Part shown: in pieces, positions 32,215-39,539 of the stretch
Position numbering within the stretch: the stretch's first letter is position 1
Layout: every line of letters begins with the position of its first letter
Assembly (NCBI GenBank): GCA_024697865.1
Contig: JAILSC010000004.1
Span: 1 to 41,062 of the forward strand
DNA from: Candidatus Saccharimonadota bacterium
GTDB taxonomy: Bacteria > Patescibacteriota > Saccharimonadia > Saccharimonadales > Saccharimonadaceae
DNA: 41,062 nucleotides
Direction: 5' to 3'
Notes under the pieces: generated by a model
Database searches by the model: none
Seen by the model: the letters and a program-made list of their open reading frames with translations, nothing else
What the model was told of the DNA's origin: nothing
Position numbers and translations under genes: made by a program

Positions 32215-32832
32215 TTACTTACCCTCCCTTTCAAATGGCATGCCGAAGAGTTCTAACAATTTTAGACTTCCTTCCTTTGAACCATTTTTAATAATAAACG
32301 TTACTTCTAGGCCGTGAAGCACGCTCGCATCCTCAAAAGTAATCTCTGGGAATACGGTTTGCTCCTTAATACCTAGGTTGTAATTACCCTGTGCATCAAA
32401 AGCCGTACGCGAAACTCCGTGAAAATCACGAACGTGTGGCAAAGCCACATTAATCAAACGATCCACGAATTCGTACATTTTATCATTACGCAAAGTTACG
32501 AGATAGCCAATTGGCGCACCCATGCCTTTACGGATTTTAAAGGTGGCAATTGATTTCTTCGCGAGTCTCGAAGTTGGTGCTTGACCGGTAATCTTAGCCA
32601 ATGTCAAAGCTACCGTTTCGGTAAATCGCTTGTCTTCACGCTTTTTACCTACACCACAAGATACCACTACTTTCTTTAGCTCTGGTACTTGGTTGATGTT
32701 TTCAAGCGCCAATTCTTTCGCTAGTTTCGCCTTAAACTCTTTATTATAGAGCTCTTTAAGGCGTGGTTGTGCTTTAGCTACTGTCGCTTTTTCAGCCGAC
32801 TTCGCTTTGGCAGCCGTTTTCTTTTCCGCCAT
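32215..32832 (-). CDS. rplE: 50S ribosomal protein uL5
   Basis: 5S-rRNA-binding large-subunit protein. The core from about residue 25 (LKELYNKEFKAKLAKELALENINQVPELKKVVVSCGVG) includes AKKSIATFKIRKGMGAPIGYLVTLR and ends LELFGMPF. Its 205 residues are ~25 more than usual owing to a Lys/Ala-rich N-terminal extension (MAEKKTAAKAKSAEKATVAKA). The ATG overlaps the rplX stop by 1 nt. Confidence 0.97.
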   Translation of the reverse strand: MAEKKTAAKAKSAEKATVAKAQPRLKELYNKEFKAKLAKELALENINQVPELKKVVVSCGVGKKREDKRFTETVALTLAKITGQAPTSRLAKKSIATFKIRKGMGAPIGYLVTLRNDKMYEFVDRLINVALPHVRDFHGVSRTAFDAQGNYNLGIKEQTVFPEITFEDASVLHGLEVTFIIKNGSKEGSLKLLELFGMPFEREGK

Positions 32833-33122
32833 TACTTAGCTCCTTTCTTAGTATTTTTCTTATCTGCTTTTTTAGCAGTCTTCTTTTCAAATTTAGCTGC
32901 TTCTACGAGCTTCAAATTCGAAAAGTCAATTCCTTGGTGAATCGTTTTCTTACCACCAGCTGGATTAAACTGAGTCTTTTTCATGTGGCGTTCTACTAGC
33001 CCAATCCCCTCTAGCATCGCCTTACCAGCTGCGCGGTCAATTCCTACGATTTTAGCCTCTTTGCCCTTGTGGTCACCAGCAATTACTTTGACCTTATCAT
33101 TAATTTTCAAACCTTTTGCCAT
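32832..33122 (-). CDS. rplX: 50S ribosomal protein uL24
   Basis: Assembly-initiator protein of the large subunit, 96 residues. The KOW motif is in INDKVKVIAGDHKGKEAKIVGI, followed by GIGLVERHMKKTQFNPAGGK. It is slightly short, with a Lys/Ala-rich C-terminal tail ending NTKKGAK. It sits between rplN and rplE in the standard order, 1 nt after the rplN stop. Confidence 0.96.
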   Translation of the reverse strand: MAKGLKINDKVKVIAGDHKGKEAKIVGIDRAAGKAMLEGIGLVERHMKKTQFNPAGGKKTIHQGIDFSNLKLVEAAKFEKKTAKKADKKNTKKGAK

Positions 33123-33123
33123 T

Positions 33124-33492
33124 TTAGAGTACCTCCGGTGCTAAGCTAATAATCTTCATAAAGCCCTTCTCGCGAAGTTCTCTAGGGATTGGACCAAATA
33201 CACGCGTACCTTTTGGCGTCTTATCGTCATTAACTAGTACTGCTGCATTTTCGTCGAATCGAATGGTTGAGCCATCTGGGCGTCGAATTGGTTGGCGAGT
33301 ACGTACGATTACTGCGCGTACAATCGCCTTCTTCTTTACGTTACCATTCGGTGTGGCTTCTTTCACCGAGCAGGTTACGATATCACCTACTCGTGCATAG
33401 CGAGCCCGTGTGCCGCCAAGTACTCGAATTACTCCGAGCTCCTTAGCCCCACTGTTGTCTGCTACTTTGAGTCTACTTTCTTGCTGTATCAT
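33124..33492 (-). CDS. rplN: 50S ribosomal protein uL14
   Basis: Intersubunit-bridge protein of normal length, 122 residues. It has [44 protein letters not shown] and the C-terminal [23 protein letters not shown]. It is the most conserved of the cluster and has no added tail. It overlaps the rpsQ stop by 1 nt. Confidence 0.98.
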   Translation of the reverse strand: MIQQESRLKVADNSGAKELGVIRVLGGTRARYARVGDIVTCSVKEATPNGNVKKKAIVRAVIVRTRQPIRRPDGSTIRFDENAAVLVNDDKTPKGTRVFGPIPRELREKGFMKIISLAPEVL

Positions 33493-33938
33493 TATTTGTC
33501 CTCCCCTTCAGCCTGTTCAGACTCTTTGGCGGCCTTCTTAGCCGCAGCCTTTTCGGCCTTTTCAGCTGTTTTCTCGGCTTCAGCGGCCTCTTCGGCGGCC
33601 TGCTTTTCAGCTGCTCGACGTGCGCGAGCTTCAGCGTCCGCGCCAACCTTTTCAGCTTCGTAAGCCTTATTTACGTCTTCTTTCAATTCTACTGTGCCAC
33701 GGGCCTTCTCTAATACTTTAACCAAGGTATAAGCCTTAGTCTTAGAAATTGGTCGACTCATAGCAATCTGTACCCGGTCACCCTCGTGAGCTTCATTATT
33801 AGCATCGTGCGCGGTGTATTTTCGAGTCTTAGAATACTGTTTGCGATAGAGGGGATGTGTCTCACGACTGACGATCGAGACGGTAATGGTCTTATCACGC
33901 TTGTCGGAAGTTACGGTCCCAATTAATGTGTGCGCCAT
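33492..33938 (-). CDS. rpsQ: 30S ribosomal protein uS17 with long charged tail
   Basis: Small-subunit protein. The uS17 core occupies residues 1-78 ([53 protein letters not shown]). The remaining ~70 residues form a Glu/Ala/Lys-rich, probably helical or disordered tail, making the protein nearly twice the usual size. rpmC (uL29), normally just before rpsQ, is missing: rplP ends at 33940 and rpsQ starts at 33938. Confidence 0.95.
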   Translation of the reverse strand: MAHTLIGTVTSDKRDKTITVSIVSRETHPLYRKQYSKTRKYTAHDANNEAHEGDRVQIAMSRPISKTKAYTLVKVLEKARGTVELKEDVNKAYEAEKVGADAEARARRAAEKQAAEEAAEAEKTAEKAEKAAAKKAAKESEQAEGEDK

Positions 33939-33939
33939 C

Positions 33940-34359
33940 TTAGAACTCCTCTTTCTTAATTATTTTACATTTCACTGGTAACTTATGCGATGCCAGACGC
34001 AAAGCTTCGCGAGCTTTGTCTTCAGCTACGTCTGCGATTTCAAACATCACCGTCCCAGCTTTCACCTTAGCTACGTAGAACTGTGGTTCACCTTTACCGG
34101 AACCCATTTTTACGTCTAACGGTTTCTTGGATACTGGCGTATGCGGGAAAATCCGAATCCAGATTTTACCACCACGCTTTACATAACGAGTAATTGCCTG
34201 ACGAGCTGCCTCAATTTGGCGTGAAGTGATTCGCTCGTTGTCTAGTGACATCAAACCAAATTCACCAAACGCTACTGTATTACAACGAGTTGCAACACCC
34301 GTGTTTTTGCCTTTACGCACTTTGCGGTGCGGAACTTTTCTTGGTACTAAAATTGCCAT
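33940..34359 (-). CDS. rplP: 50S ribosomal protein uL16
   Basis: Large-subunit protein near the A site, 139 residues. It has the N-terminal [69 protein letters not shown] and the C-terminal [15 protein letters not shown]. rpsC precedes it, and rpsQ rather than rpmC follows; AAAGAGGAG at its end serves as the rpsQ ribosome site. Confidence 0.97.
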   Translation of the reverse strand: MAILVPRKVPHRKVRKGKNTGVATRCNTVAFGEFGLMSLDNERITSRQIEAARQAITRYVKRGGKIWIRIFPHTPVSKKPLDVKMGSGKGEPQFYVAKVKAGTVMFEIADVAEDKAREALRLASHKLPVKCKIIKKEEF

Positions 34360-34360
34360 C

Positions 34361-34987
34361 TTACTTTTCCCCCTTATAAATCCAAACTTTTACGCCTACG
34401 ATACCAGCAATAGTTGGTGCGTGATGACAGTAGAAATCGATATCCGCGCGAAGAGTATGTAGAGGCACAGACCCCTCGATAAACTTCTCTCGACGGCTCA
34501 TTTCTGCTCCATTAAGTCGCCCAGCTACTTCGATACGCACACCTTTAGCACCAGCGTTCATCGAAGATTGCAAAGCCATCTTCACGGCTCGACGGAAGTT
34601 CATCCGCTTACCCAGCTGGAAACCGATATTCTCGGCCACTAATTTGGCGTTTAGTTCTGGTTTCTTTAATTCTTCTACGTTGATCCTAATTGGACCATCC
34701 ACAATTTTCTCTAATTGCTTCTTCAACTCATTGATGCCCGAACCTTGTTTACCGATCACCGCGCCTGCTTTCGCAGTCAAAATTGTAATCGTCGTCAGAT
34801 TAGCCGAGCGTTCAATGTCGATTCGCGCAATCGTTGGGCGTGCTTTAAAGCGTTCCTCAATGATCTTACGGATCTTGTCGTCTTCTACCAACCAGTGGCG
34901 GAATTCACTCTTGCGAGTAAACCACTTCGAAGACCAGTCTTTGGAGAGCTGAAGACGGTAAGAGATGGGATTAACCTTTTGACCCAT
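34361..34987 (-). CDS. rpsC: 30S ribosomal protein uS3
   Basis: Head protein at the mRNA entry channel, 208 residues. [14 protein letters not shown] starts it, the type II KH motif [17 protein letters not shown] is central, and the C-terminal domain has [26 protein letters not shown] and [15 protein letters not shown]. It is shorter than the 233-residue E. coli protein because it ends right after the conserved core. Genes rplV and rplP flank it, each 1 nt away. Confidence 0.97.
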   Translation of the reverse strand: MGQKVNPISYRLQLSKDWSSKWFTRKSEFRHWLVEDDKIRKIIEERFKARPTIARIDIERSANLTTITILTAKAGAVIGKQGSGINELKKQLEKIVDGPIRINVEELKKPELNAKLVAENIGFQLGKRMNFRRAVKMALQSSMNAGAKGVRIEVAGRLNGAEMSRREKFIEGSVPLHTLRADIDFYCHHAPTIAGIVGVKVWIYKGEK

Positions 34988-34988
34988 A

Positions 34989-35387
34989 TTACTTTTTCTC
35001 CTTTTCTACTGGCTTAGCAGCAGTTTTCTTTACTTTCTCTTCGCCTGCGACCTCAACAAATATGTTGGACGAAATTTTCTCATATGGTAATGCACGACCT
35101 CGAGATGCTGGCTTGTAGCGACGCATTCGGGTCCCCGTAGTTACGAAAATCCTAGCAATTCTGATAGTTTTTGGATCAATCGATACTCCAGAATTGTTTA
35201 ATAGGTTTGCGTTAGCTGATTCTACAGCTTTTAGAACTGCTTTCGCAGCTTTGCGTGGGGTATGTTCCAAAATTACTACTGCATCGGCTACGTAACGATC
35301 CCTAACCAACGATGCAACTATATTAGTCTTGCGTGGCTGGATATCTACACCCTTAGCATATGCGTGTGCAAAATGTGTATCTGCCAT
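34989..35387 (-). CDS. rplV: 50S ribosomal protein uL22
   Basis: Exit-tunnel protein, 132 residues. It has AKGVDIQPRKTNIVASLVRDRYVADAVVIL, the loop that lines the tunnel, and RMRRYKPASRGRALPYEK. An ~18-residue Lys/Glu/Ala tail extends the C-terminus (GEEKVKKTAAKPVEKEKK). Standard position between rpsS and rpsC. Confidence 0.96.
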   Translation of the reverse strand: MADTHFAHAYAKGVDIQPRKTNIVASLVRDRYVADAVVILEHTPRKAAKAVLKAVESANANLLNNSGVSIDPKTIRIARIFVTTGTRMRRYKPASRGRALPYEKISSNIFVEVAGEEKVKKTAAKPVEKEKK

Positions 35388-35390
35388 ATT

Positions 35391-35678
35391 TTACCCCTTT
35401 CCTTTCGCAGCCTCAGCGGCTTTTTTACCACCATGTCGGCGGAATTTACGAGTCGGCGCAAACTCACCCAATTTATGACCGACCATGTTTTCCGAAATAT
35501 AAACTGGTACGTGAACTTTACCGTTGTGCACAGCAATTGTTCGGCCTACCATTTCCGGAGAAATAGTAGAGGCGCGTGCCCAAGTCTTAATCACGGTGCG
35601 GTCTTCAGAAGAGAGAGCTGCGACTTTTTTAGCTAGTTTATAGTCCACAAACGGACCTTTTTTCAAACTCCTAGACAT
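35391..35678 (-). CDS. rpsS: 30S ribosomal protein uS19
   Basis: Head protein contacting tRNA and uS13, 95 residues, normal length. It starts [19 protein letters not shown], has [36 protein letters not shown], and ends in a short Lys/Ala tail. The ATG is adjacent to the rplB stop. Confidence 0.97.
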   Translation of the reverse strand: MSRSLKKGPFVDYKLAKKVAALSSEDRTVIKTWARASTISPEMVGRTIAVHNGKVHVPVYISENMVGHKLGEFAPTRKFRRHGGKKAAEAAKGKG

Positions 35679-36514
35679 TATCTCCTCTTTCCTTCGTGGC
35701 GACTGCGCACGATCATTTTATTAGTTTTCTTATTGCGACGAGTACGGTAACCCAATGTCAACTGGCCCCAAGGTGTGCGAGGTGCCTTACCTGAACCGTG
35801 ACGACCACCGTCACCACCACCGTGTGGGTGATCCGCAGCATTCATTACTACACCACGTACAGTTGGACGAATACCCTTGCGGCGTTTTCGACCAGCCGAA
35901 CCAATCTTAATGTTCTGATGTTGTTCATTAGATACAGTACCGATCGAAGCTTCACAGCTGACCAACACCTTGCGAACTTCACCCGATGGCATCTTCAAAG
36001 TCGCATAACGACCTTCTTTAGCCATCAACTGAGCTGAAGTACCAGCTGAACGCACCATCTGGGCACCCTTGCCTGGATTCAATTCAATCGCATAAACGAA
36101 AGTACCTACCGGAATGTTTTCAAGCGGCATTCGGTTAGAAGTTTCTACTTCTACTTCTTTACCGGTCTTGAATTCGGTCCCCTTAGTCATCTTCGTATCA
36201 GCAATTACATAATAGTAAACACCATTTTGGTCTTTTACCCGAGCAATTCGTGCTGAACGATTTGGATCATACTCAATTTCTTCTACCGTGAAAGTCAAAT
36301 CTTGTGGTAGTCTGTAAGTAATGATCCGGTAGTGACGCTTAACCCCACCACCACGGTGTCGTACCGTAATACGACCTTGGTTATTTCGCCCGGCTTGCTG
36401 CTTCTTGGAAGCTAGTAGTGACTTCATCGGCTTCTTGGTTGTAATTTGGTCAAAATCCTGAGTCGTCTTTTGACGCTGAGCCGGAGTCATTGGGCGATAT
36501 GCTTTAATTCCCAT
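35678..36514 (-). CDS. rplB: 50S ribosomal protein uL2
   Basis: Primary rRNA-binding protein near the peptidyl-transferase centre, 278 residues, normal length. It has [39 protein letters not shown], the conserved [19 protein letters not shown] with the key His, and the basic C-terminus [19 protein letters not shown]. It overlaps neighbours by 1 nt on each side. Confidence 0.98.
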   Translation of the reverse strand: MGIKAYRPMTPAQRQKTTQDFDQITTKKPMKSLLASKKQQAGRNNQGRITVRHRGGGVKRHYRIITYRLPQDLTFTVEEIEYDPNRSARIARVKDQNGVYYYVIADTKMTKGTEFKTGKEVEVETSNRMPLENIPVGTFVYAIELNPGKGAQMVRSAGTSAQLMAKEGRYATLKMPSGEVRKVLVSCEASIGTVSNEQHQNIKIGSAGRKRRKGIRPTVRGVVMNAADHPHGGGDGGRHGSGKAPRTPWGQLTLGYRTRRNKKTNKMIVRSRHEGKRR

Positions 36515-36924
36515 TATTTGTTCTCCTTACCTGCATTCTTGTCCGCCTTTTTAACGTCCGCTTTTTTAGCTTCAGCTTTTTTGACTTCCTTTGCGCTGGT
36601 TTTATTATCTTCTTGTTCTTCGAACACGCGGATCGAATTACCTTCTGCTAATTTAACGTAAGCAAACTTACGATCTTTGCGGTAGGTAATGCCTGGGTAA
36701 GCGTGTTTGCCTTTGCTAAAGCGAGTCTTTTTGCCTTTGCGGATTAGAGTTTTCACTTCAGTTACCTTTACGTTAAACTCGTCTTCTACTCTCTTAGCAA
36801 TTGCCTGCTTCGAAGCCTTCATGTCAACTGGAAATACATATACCCGCTTAGTTTGCTCAGCATAAGTTTTCTCGGTTGCACGTGGCTCTAGCATATTGAG
36901 TTTGATTCCTTTTGTCTCTGCCAT
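36514..36924 (-). CDS. rplW: 50S ribosomal protein uL23 with C-terminal extension
   Basis: Large-subunit protein at the tunnel exit, where nascent-chain factors dock. The core of ~95 residues includes PRATEKTYAEQTKRVYVFPVDMKASKQAIAKRVEDEFNVKVTEVKTL and a GKKTRFSKGKHAYPGITYRKDRKFAYVKL segment. The length of 136 comes from a Lys/Ala/Glu-rich tail of ~35 residues (AKEVKKAEAKKADVKKADK). It is in the usual place between rplD and rplB. Confidence 0.95.
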   Translation of the reverse strand: MAETKGIKLNMLEPRATEKTYAEQTKRVYVFPVDMKASKQAIAKRVEDEFNVKVTEVKTLIRKGKKTRFSKGKHAYPGITYRKDRKFAYVKLAEGNSIRVFEEQEDNKTSAKEVKKAEAKKADVKKADKNAGKENK

Positions 36925-36925
36925 T

Positions 36926-37525
36926 TTACTTCTCCTCCCCAGTGAGCCACTTCTCAGCTGCCTTTAATGCTGCCTCTGAAAATACGATTGCATCCGCGTT
37001 CATAATGTCGAAGACATTGAGGTAGGTCGCGCGGACCAATTTTACATTTGGCAAATTGTTAGTTGAACGTAAAACTTCTGGCGTCTTTTCGTTTGCAACT
37101 GCGAGCACGTTCTTGCCCTCGAGTTTCAAATCTTTCAAAACTTTCACTGCATCCTTAGTTTTACCAGTCAATTTTACGTCCTTTTCTAATACGATTACGG
37201 ACTTGTCGGCGTTTTTCATTGAAAGCGCTTGACAGACTGCTTGGCGCTTAGCTTGCTTGCTAATCTTCTTAGTGAAGTTTTCGTTACCAGTTCGCCCAAA
37301 AGCCACGCCACCATGTCGCCAAATTGGGTTTCTAGTAGAACCGAATCGAGCTCGACCAGTCCCTTTTTGCTTCCAAGGCTTTTTGCCGCCACCACGTACT
37401 TCACCCCGCTTCAAAGTTTTAGCGTGTGAACTGCGTGAGTTAGCTAGATATGCATCATAAGCGAGTTTTACGAGTTCGTGGTTTTCTACTTTCAGACCGA
37501 AAATATCTTTATTCAACGTAGCCAT
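36926..37525 (-). CDS. rplD: 50S ribosomal protein uL4
   Basis: Exit-tunnel protein, 199 residues. It has the loop GEVRGGGKKPWKQKGTGRARFGSTRNPIWRHGGVAFG and a C-terminal globular part with LVRATYLNVFDIMNADAIVFSEAALKAAEKWL. In E. coli uL4 represses its own operon by binding the S10 leader; here the leader at 38148-38382 carries an unusual set of hairpins that uL4 or another cluster protein might bind, an inference. Confidence 0.97.
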   Translation of the reverse strand: MATLNKDIFGLKVENHELVKLAYDAYLANSRSSHAKTLKRGEVRGGGKKPWKQKGTGRARFGSTRNPIWRHGGVAFGRTGNENFTKKISKQAKRQAVCQALSMKNADKSVIVLEKDVKLTGKTKDAVKVLKDLKLEGKNVLAVANEKTPEVLRSTNNLPNVKLVRATYLNVFDIMNADAIVFSEAALKAAEKWLTGEEK

Positions 37526-37526
37526 A

Positions 37527-38147
37527 TTACTCCTTTCCCTCCAAACTTACGATTCCTTTGCGTGGACCAGGCACTGCGCCTTTAAGTCCGATCAAATTTT
37601 TCTCCGCGTCAACATAGGCAACTACCAAATTCTTTACGGTCACCTGCTCATGACCCATTCGACCTGGCATTTTCTTGCCTTTCCAAACTTTCTGCGGATA
37701 CATCGAACCGATCGACCCAACTCGTCGGATATTCCCCTTAAATCCGTGCGTGTTGCGTGATTCGATAAAATTGTGTCGCTTCACCGTACCAGCAAAACCT
37801 TTACCTTTGCTTGTACCAGTTACCGCAACTTTGTCCCCAATTTTGAAACTTTCGACATTAATAGTGTCGCCCAGCTTCATTCCTTCTGGAATTTCTTCAA
37901 CGCGAAATTCTTTTAGGATCTTAGGACTATTGTTTTCGCCAGCCTTTTTTGCATGACCAGCGACCGACTTGCTCAGATTCTTACCCTGACCGTAGCCCAT
38001 TTGCACAGCATTATAACCATCGGATTCGATAGTCTTTATCTGAGTCACTGTGCACGGACCGGCTTGAAGGATAGTTACAGGAGTAACTACACCGTCATCA
38101 CCGATGATCTGGGTCATACCAATTTTGGTGCCGAGAATGACTTGCAT
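37527..38147 (-). CDS. rplC: 50S ribosomal protein uL3
   Basis: First gene of the cluster, 206 residues. MQVILGTKIGMTQIIGDDGVVTPVTILQAGPCTVTQIKT starts it, and the core has KGFAGTVKRHNFIESRNTHG, GSIGSMYPQKVWKGKKMPGRMG and VAYVDAEKNLIGLKGAVPGPRKG. GAAAGGAATAGG precedes the ATG. rpsJ, normally just upstream, is absent. A 235-nt leader and a strong promoter lie ahead of it instead. Confidence 0.97.
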   Translation of the reverse strand: MQVILGTKIGMTQIIGDDGVVTPVTILQAGPCTVTQIKTIESDGYNAVQMGYGQGKNLSKSVAGHAKKAGENNSPKILKEFRVEEIPEGMKLGDTINVESFKIGDKVAVTGTSKGKGFAGTVKRHNFIESRNTHGFKGNIRRVGSIGSMYPQKVWKGKKMPGRMGHEQVTVKNLVVAYVDAEKNLIGLKGAVPGPRKGIVSLEGKE

Positions 38148-38178
38148 CCTATTCCTTTCGTTTAATATTATTTTTTAA

Positions 38179-38205
38179 GTTTTGCCCCTGTACACCGGGC
38201 AAAAC
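38179..38205 (-). promoter_or_regulatory. Leader hairpin A with GGUGUACAG loop
   Basis: Minus-strand RNA: stem GUUUUGCCC/GGGCAAAAC (9 bp), loop GGUGUACAG. It is closest to the rplC start. Confidence 0.7.
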
Positions 38206-38242
38206 ATATTCTTTGCCTACCTCTAGTAAGCATTTCCAGGGT

Positions 38243-38269
38243 GTTTTACCTCTGTACACCAAGTAAAAC
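38243..38269 (-). promoter_or_regulatory. Leader hairpin B with identical loop
   Basis: Minus-strand RNA: stem GUUUUACUU/AGGUAAAAC (9 bp with one G-U), loop GGUGUACAG. Stem changes relative to hairpin A preserve pairing. Confidence 0.7.
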
Positions 38270-38284
38270 TACCTCTGTTTTTCG

Positions 38285-38309
38285 GACTTCACCCTCCACA
38301 GGTAAAATC
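38285..38309 (-). promoter_or_regulatory. Leader hairpin C
   Basis: Minus-strand RNA: GAUUUUACC pairs with GGUGAAGUC (9 bp with G-U pairs) around a 7-nt loop UGUGGAG. It is similar in size to hairpins A and B but with a different loop. Confidence 0.5.
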
Positions 38310-38388
38310 GCACTATTAAAACTAGACGTTTAGGCTGGTTTCCCTATTTTGGTTGGGACCTTACCTTCTGTCTAGATATAACTCTTCC

Positions 38389-38417
38389 ATTATATCACAC
38401 AATGCATCCCTTGACAA
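38389..38417 (-). promoter_or_regulatory. Promoter of the S10-type ribosomal cluster
   Basis: Minus strand TTGTCA (38412-38417), 17-nt spacer, TATAAT (38389-38394) with a TGA extension. It is a strong sigma-70-type promoter, divergent from the one at 38501-38529. Confidence 0.85.
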
Positions 38418-38500
38418 CCCCTATTTTATTATTTTTCTAGAATCTTCAAAGAACACATCATAGTTGCAGGATAATCCCGCGAAACTTCGAGGAGCCAAAC

Positions 38501-38529
38501 TTGACATTTTATTTAAAATATAGTAAAAT
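38501..38529 (+). promoter_or_regulatory. Promoter of the alpha-CTD/sigma-4-like gene
   Basis: TTGACA (38501-38506), 17-nt spacer, TAAAAT (38524-38529). A ~70-nt leader follows, containing a TCTAGttaCTAGA hairpin and a GAAAGGATGGTGG ribosome site. Confidence 0.8.
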
Positions 38530-38607
38530 TACAGAGATTGAGTTCAGCTTAATCTAGTTACTAGACCAGTAAAGCTCTTTTAAATCTCCAGAAAGGATGG
38601 TGGACAA

Positions 38608-39492
38608 ATGGCAGTTCGGAGAATCGATACAATTTCTGATCTCCACGAATTAGACCTCAAACCTAGCACGATGAAAGCCCTCGAGAAGGTCGACATTGAC
38701 GTTAAAGAGCTTGTCTTAAAAGCCAGGAACGATGCAATTTTGCAGAATTACTGGGTCAACCGGTCTTATAAGCCCGAAGCCGAGCAACTATCGACCTGCC
38801 CTGGCGTCGGCAAAGTTCGCGCCGTCGAGATTATCGCAGCGGTCGATCGGGCCGGTTTCATTTTGCACGAGAGCTCGCAATCTCGTAATGCTAGGAGGTT
38901 GGTTGCAGCCGTATTTAACAGCCCTAGGATTTTTATTGACAACTACGAAATCCTAGAGAACATGTCTACAGAGGCCTTGACCGCGGTGGATCGAGCCATA
39001 GAGGAGGCTCTCAGTAGGCAAGAAGCACGGTTCATCAAGGCTTATTACGGCTTAGCCGTCTACGGGACTCAGACTTATGTCAAAGGAGGTGATGGCCAAA
39101 GACCGTCTAATTCGCACTTACGCAACAAGGCCTTAGCCAAGTTGCGCCGCCCAGATTATTTGGCTAAACTGGAGGTAGCAACTTGCTATTCTCACCAAGC
39201 CTTGATTAAAAAGGTGACCAGCTTACGCCTCGAGATTAAAGAACTCCAACAGGTAGTCGCCGTCTTGATCGACAACAATCCTTACTCGGGTTCCAAAATC
39301 GATCAAAACGGGTCCTTAGAGGAGTTGAATCTTACCGCGAGAACACTCAACCTCCTCAAACGTAATAATATCTTCACTGTAAAATCGTTACTTAGATATA
39401 CAGATGAAGAATTGCTTAGCCTTCGTGGTTTTGGTGATCAAGCCTTGCGAGAAATCCATGAAGTTCGAGCTCGTTTAATGTTCAAGATTTAA
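38608..39492 (+). CDS. Putative DNA-binding regulator: HhH, sigma-4-like and RpoA-CTD-like domains
   Basis: 294 residues. The C-terminus (about 236-291: SLEELNLTARTLNLLKRNNI, FTVKSLLRYTDEELLSLRGFG) closely matches the C-terminal domain of RNA polymerase alpha, which binds UP-element DNA and activators. An earlier helix-hairpin-helix lies at 61-75 (LSTCPGVGKVRAVEI). The middle (~121-188) has RQEARFIKAYYGL and RNKALAKLRRPDYLAKL, resembling sigma-70 region 4, though the recognition helix is not well preserved. The N-terminus (DLHELDLKPSTMKALEKVDI) may be another alpha-CTD-like unit. There is no catalytic motif. It is a single gene with its own promoter and terminator, divergent from the ribosomal cluster. 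I infer a transcription regulator; the targets are unknown. Confidence 0.75.
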   Translation: MAVRRIDTISDLHELDLKPSTMKALEKVDIDVKELVLKARNDAILQNYWVNRSYKPEAEQLSTCPGVGKVRAVEIIAAVDRAGFILHESSQSRNARRLVAAVFNSPRIFIDNYEILENMSTEALTAVDRAIEEALSRQEARFIKAYYGLAVYGTQTYVKGGDGQRPSNSHLRNKALAKLRRPDYLAKLEVATCYSHQALIKKVTSLRLEIKELQQVVAVLIDNNPYSGSKIDQNGSLEELNLTARTLNLLKRNNIFTVKSLLRYTDEELLSLRGFGDQALREIHEVRARLMFKI

Positions 39493-39508
39493 ATCCGTCC
39501 TTCTAGAG

Positions 39509-39539
39509 AAATTCCCCTGCTTCTGCGGGGGAATTTTTA
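39509..39539. terminator. Bidirectional terminator between the regulator gene and prfB
   Basis: AAATTCCCC (39509-39517) pairs with GGGGGAATTT (39527-39536), followed by T's on the plus strand. It lies between convergent genes and overlaps the prfB stop codon. Confidence 0.85.

Larger units (their letters stand above)
38148..38382 (-). promoter_or_regulatory. Structured leader of the S10-type ribosomal cluster
   Basis: About 235 nt between the predicted start of transcription and rplC. Read on the minus strand it contains, in order: a long stem-loop (CTAGAC...GTCTAG, 38322-38375), a 9-bp hairpin (38285-38309), then two near-identical 27-nt hairpins (38243-38269 and 38179-38205) with the same loop GGUGUACAG, and the rplC ribosome site. 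No ORF of note is present. It is a good candidate for an autoregulatory ribosomal-protein leader different from the E. coli S10 leader. Confidence 0.65.
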
